Positions 63,958-64,000 of a DNA stretch of 64,000 nucleotides are shown piece by piece. Below the pieces are notes generated by a model. The model worked only from the letters and a program-made list of their open reading frames with translations. It ran no database searches and had not been told where the DNA came from. The DNA comes from Kudoa neothunni (lineage: Eukaryota > Cnidaria): positions 6,510,001 through 6,574,000 of the forward strand of contig OZ199840.1 of assembly GCA_964304625.1 (NCBI GenBank), written 5' to 3'. Made by a program: the position numbers and the translations under genes. Every line of letters starts with the position of its first letter. The stretch's first letter is position 1.

Positions 63958-64000
63958 TATGTTAAATTTTTGTTTTAAAATGCTCTCTATTTGTTCTAAT

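Noticed and set aside
1-64000. CRISPR arrays, operons, rRNA or tRNA genes
   Set aside because: No regularly spaced repeats, no polycistronic gene order and no convincing RNA gene signature were seen; the window is eukaryotic.

Overview
The window is AT-rich nuclear DNA from an animal. Three host genes can be read exon by exon on the plus strand: a DDX19/DBP5 mRNA-export helicase (6009-12378), POMGNT1, the O-mannose beta-1,2-GlcNAc-transferase (15182-17653, 31719-39322 and 44063-51663), and MTFMT, mitochondrial methionyl-tRNA formyltransferase (62524-63957). POMGNT1 and MTFMT point to a metazoan. Most introns are tiny (21-97 bp) beside two of 3.0 and 5.3 kb, base composition is AT-rich, and there is a heavy load of piggyBac, Mutator (ZSWIM3-like) and hAT elements. 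This would suit a reduced or parasitic animal such as a myxozoan or a mesozoan, but the phylum cannot be fixed from the sequence alone.

Layout: 1-3012 holds a piggyBac element with clean TTAA ends. 6009-12378 is the helicase gene, whose first half codes for a Ser/Pro/Thr-rich, FG-nucleoporin-like extension. 15182-17653 is POMGNT1 copy A. 18393-31317 is a transposon graveyard: an inverted pair of about 550-bp MITEs encloses two more piggyBac relics and a Ty3/gypsy fossil. 31719-39322 is POMGNT1 copy B. 39323-43439 holds a hAT MITE and the start of a Mutator relic. A 200-N gap follows. 43640-55776 repeats 31296-43439 almost base for base, so it is either a recent 12-kb tandem duplication or, more likely, two alleles placed in tandem by the assembler. 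The second copy runs on through the Mutator relic, which carries a nested hAT, into a near-complete Mutator element (58956-61938) and MTFMT.

The host genes do not form a pathway: mRNA export, Golgi O-mannosyl glycan extension and mitochondrial initiator-tRNA formylation. The main points of interest are the FG-like extension on DBP5, the extremely short introns, the patchwork of gene conversion between POMGNT1 paralogs, and short hairpins just inside the ends of three different piggyBac families. All gene models rest on splice-site phase agreement and remembered family sequences; no database search was possible.
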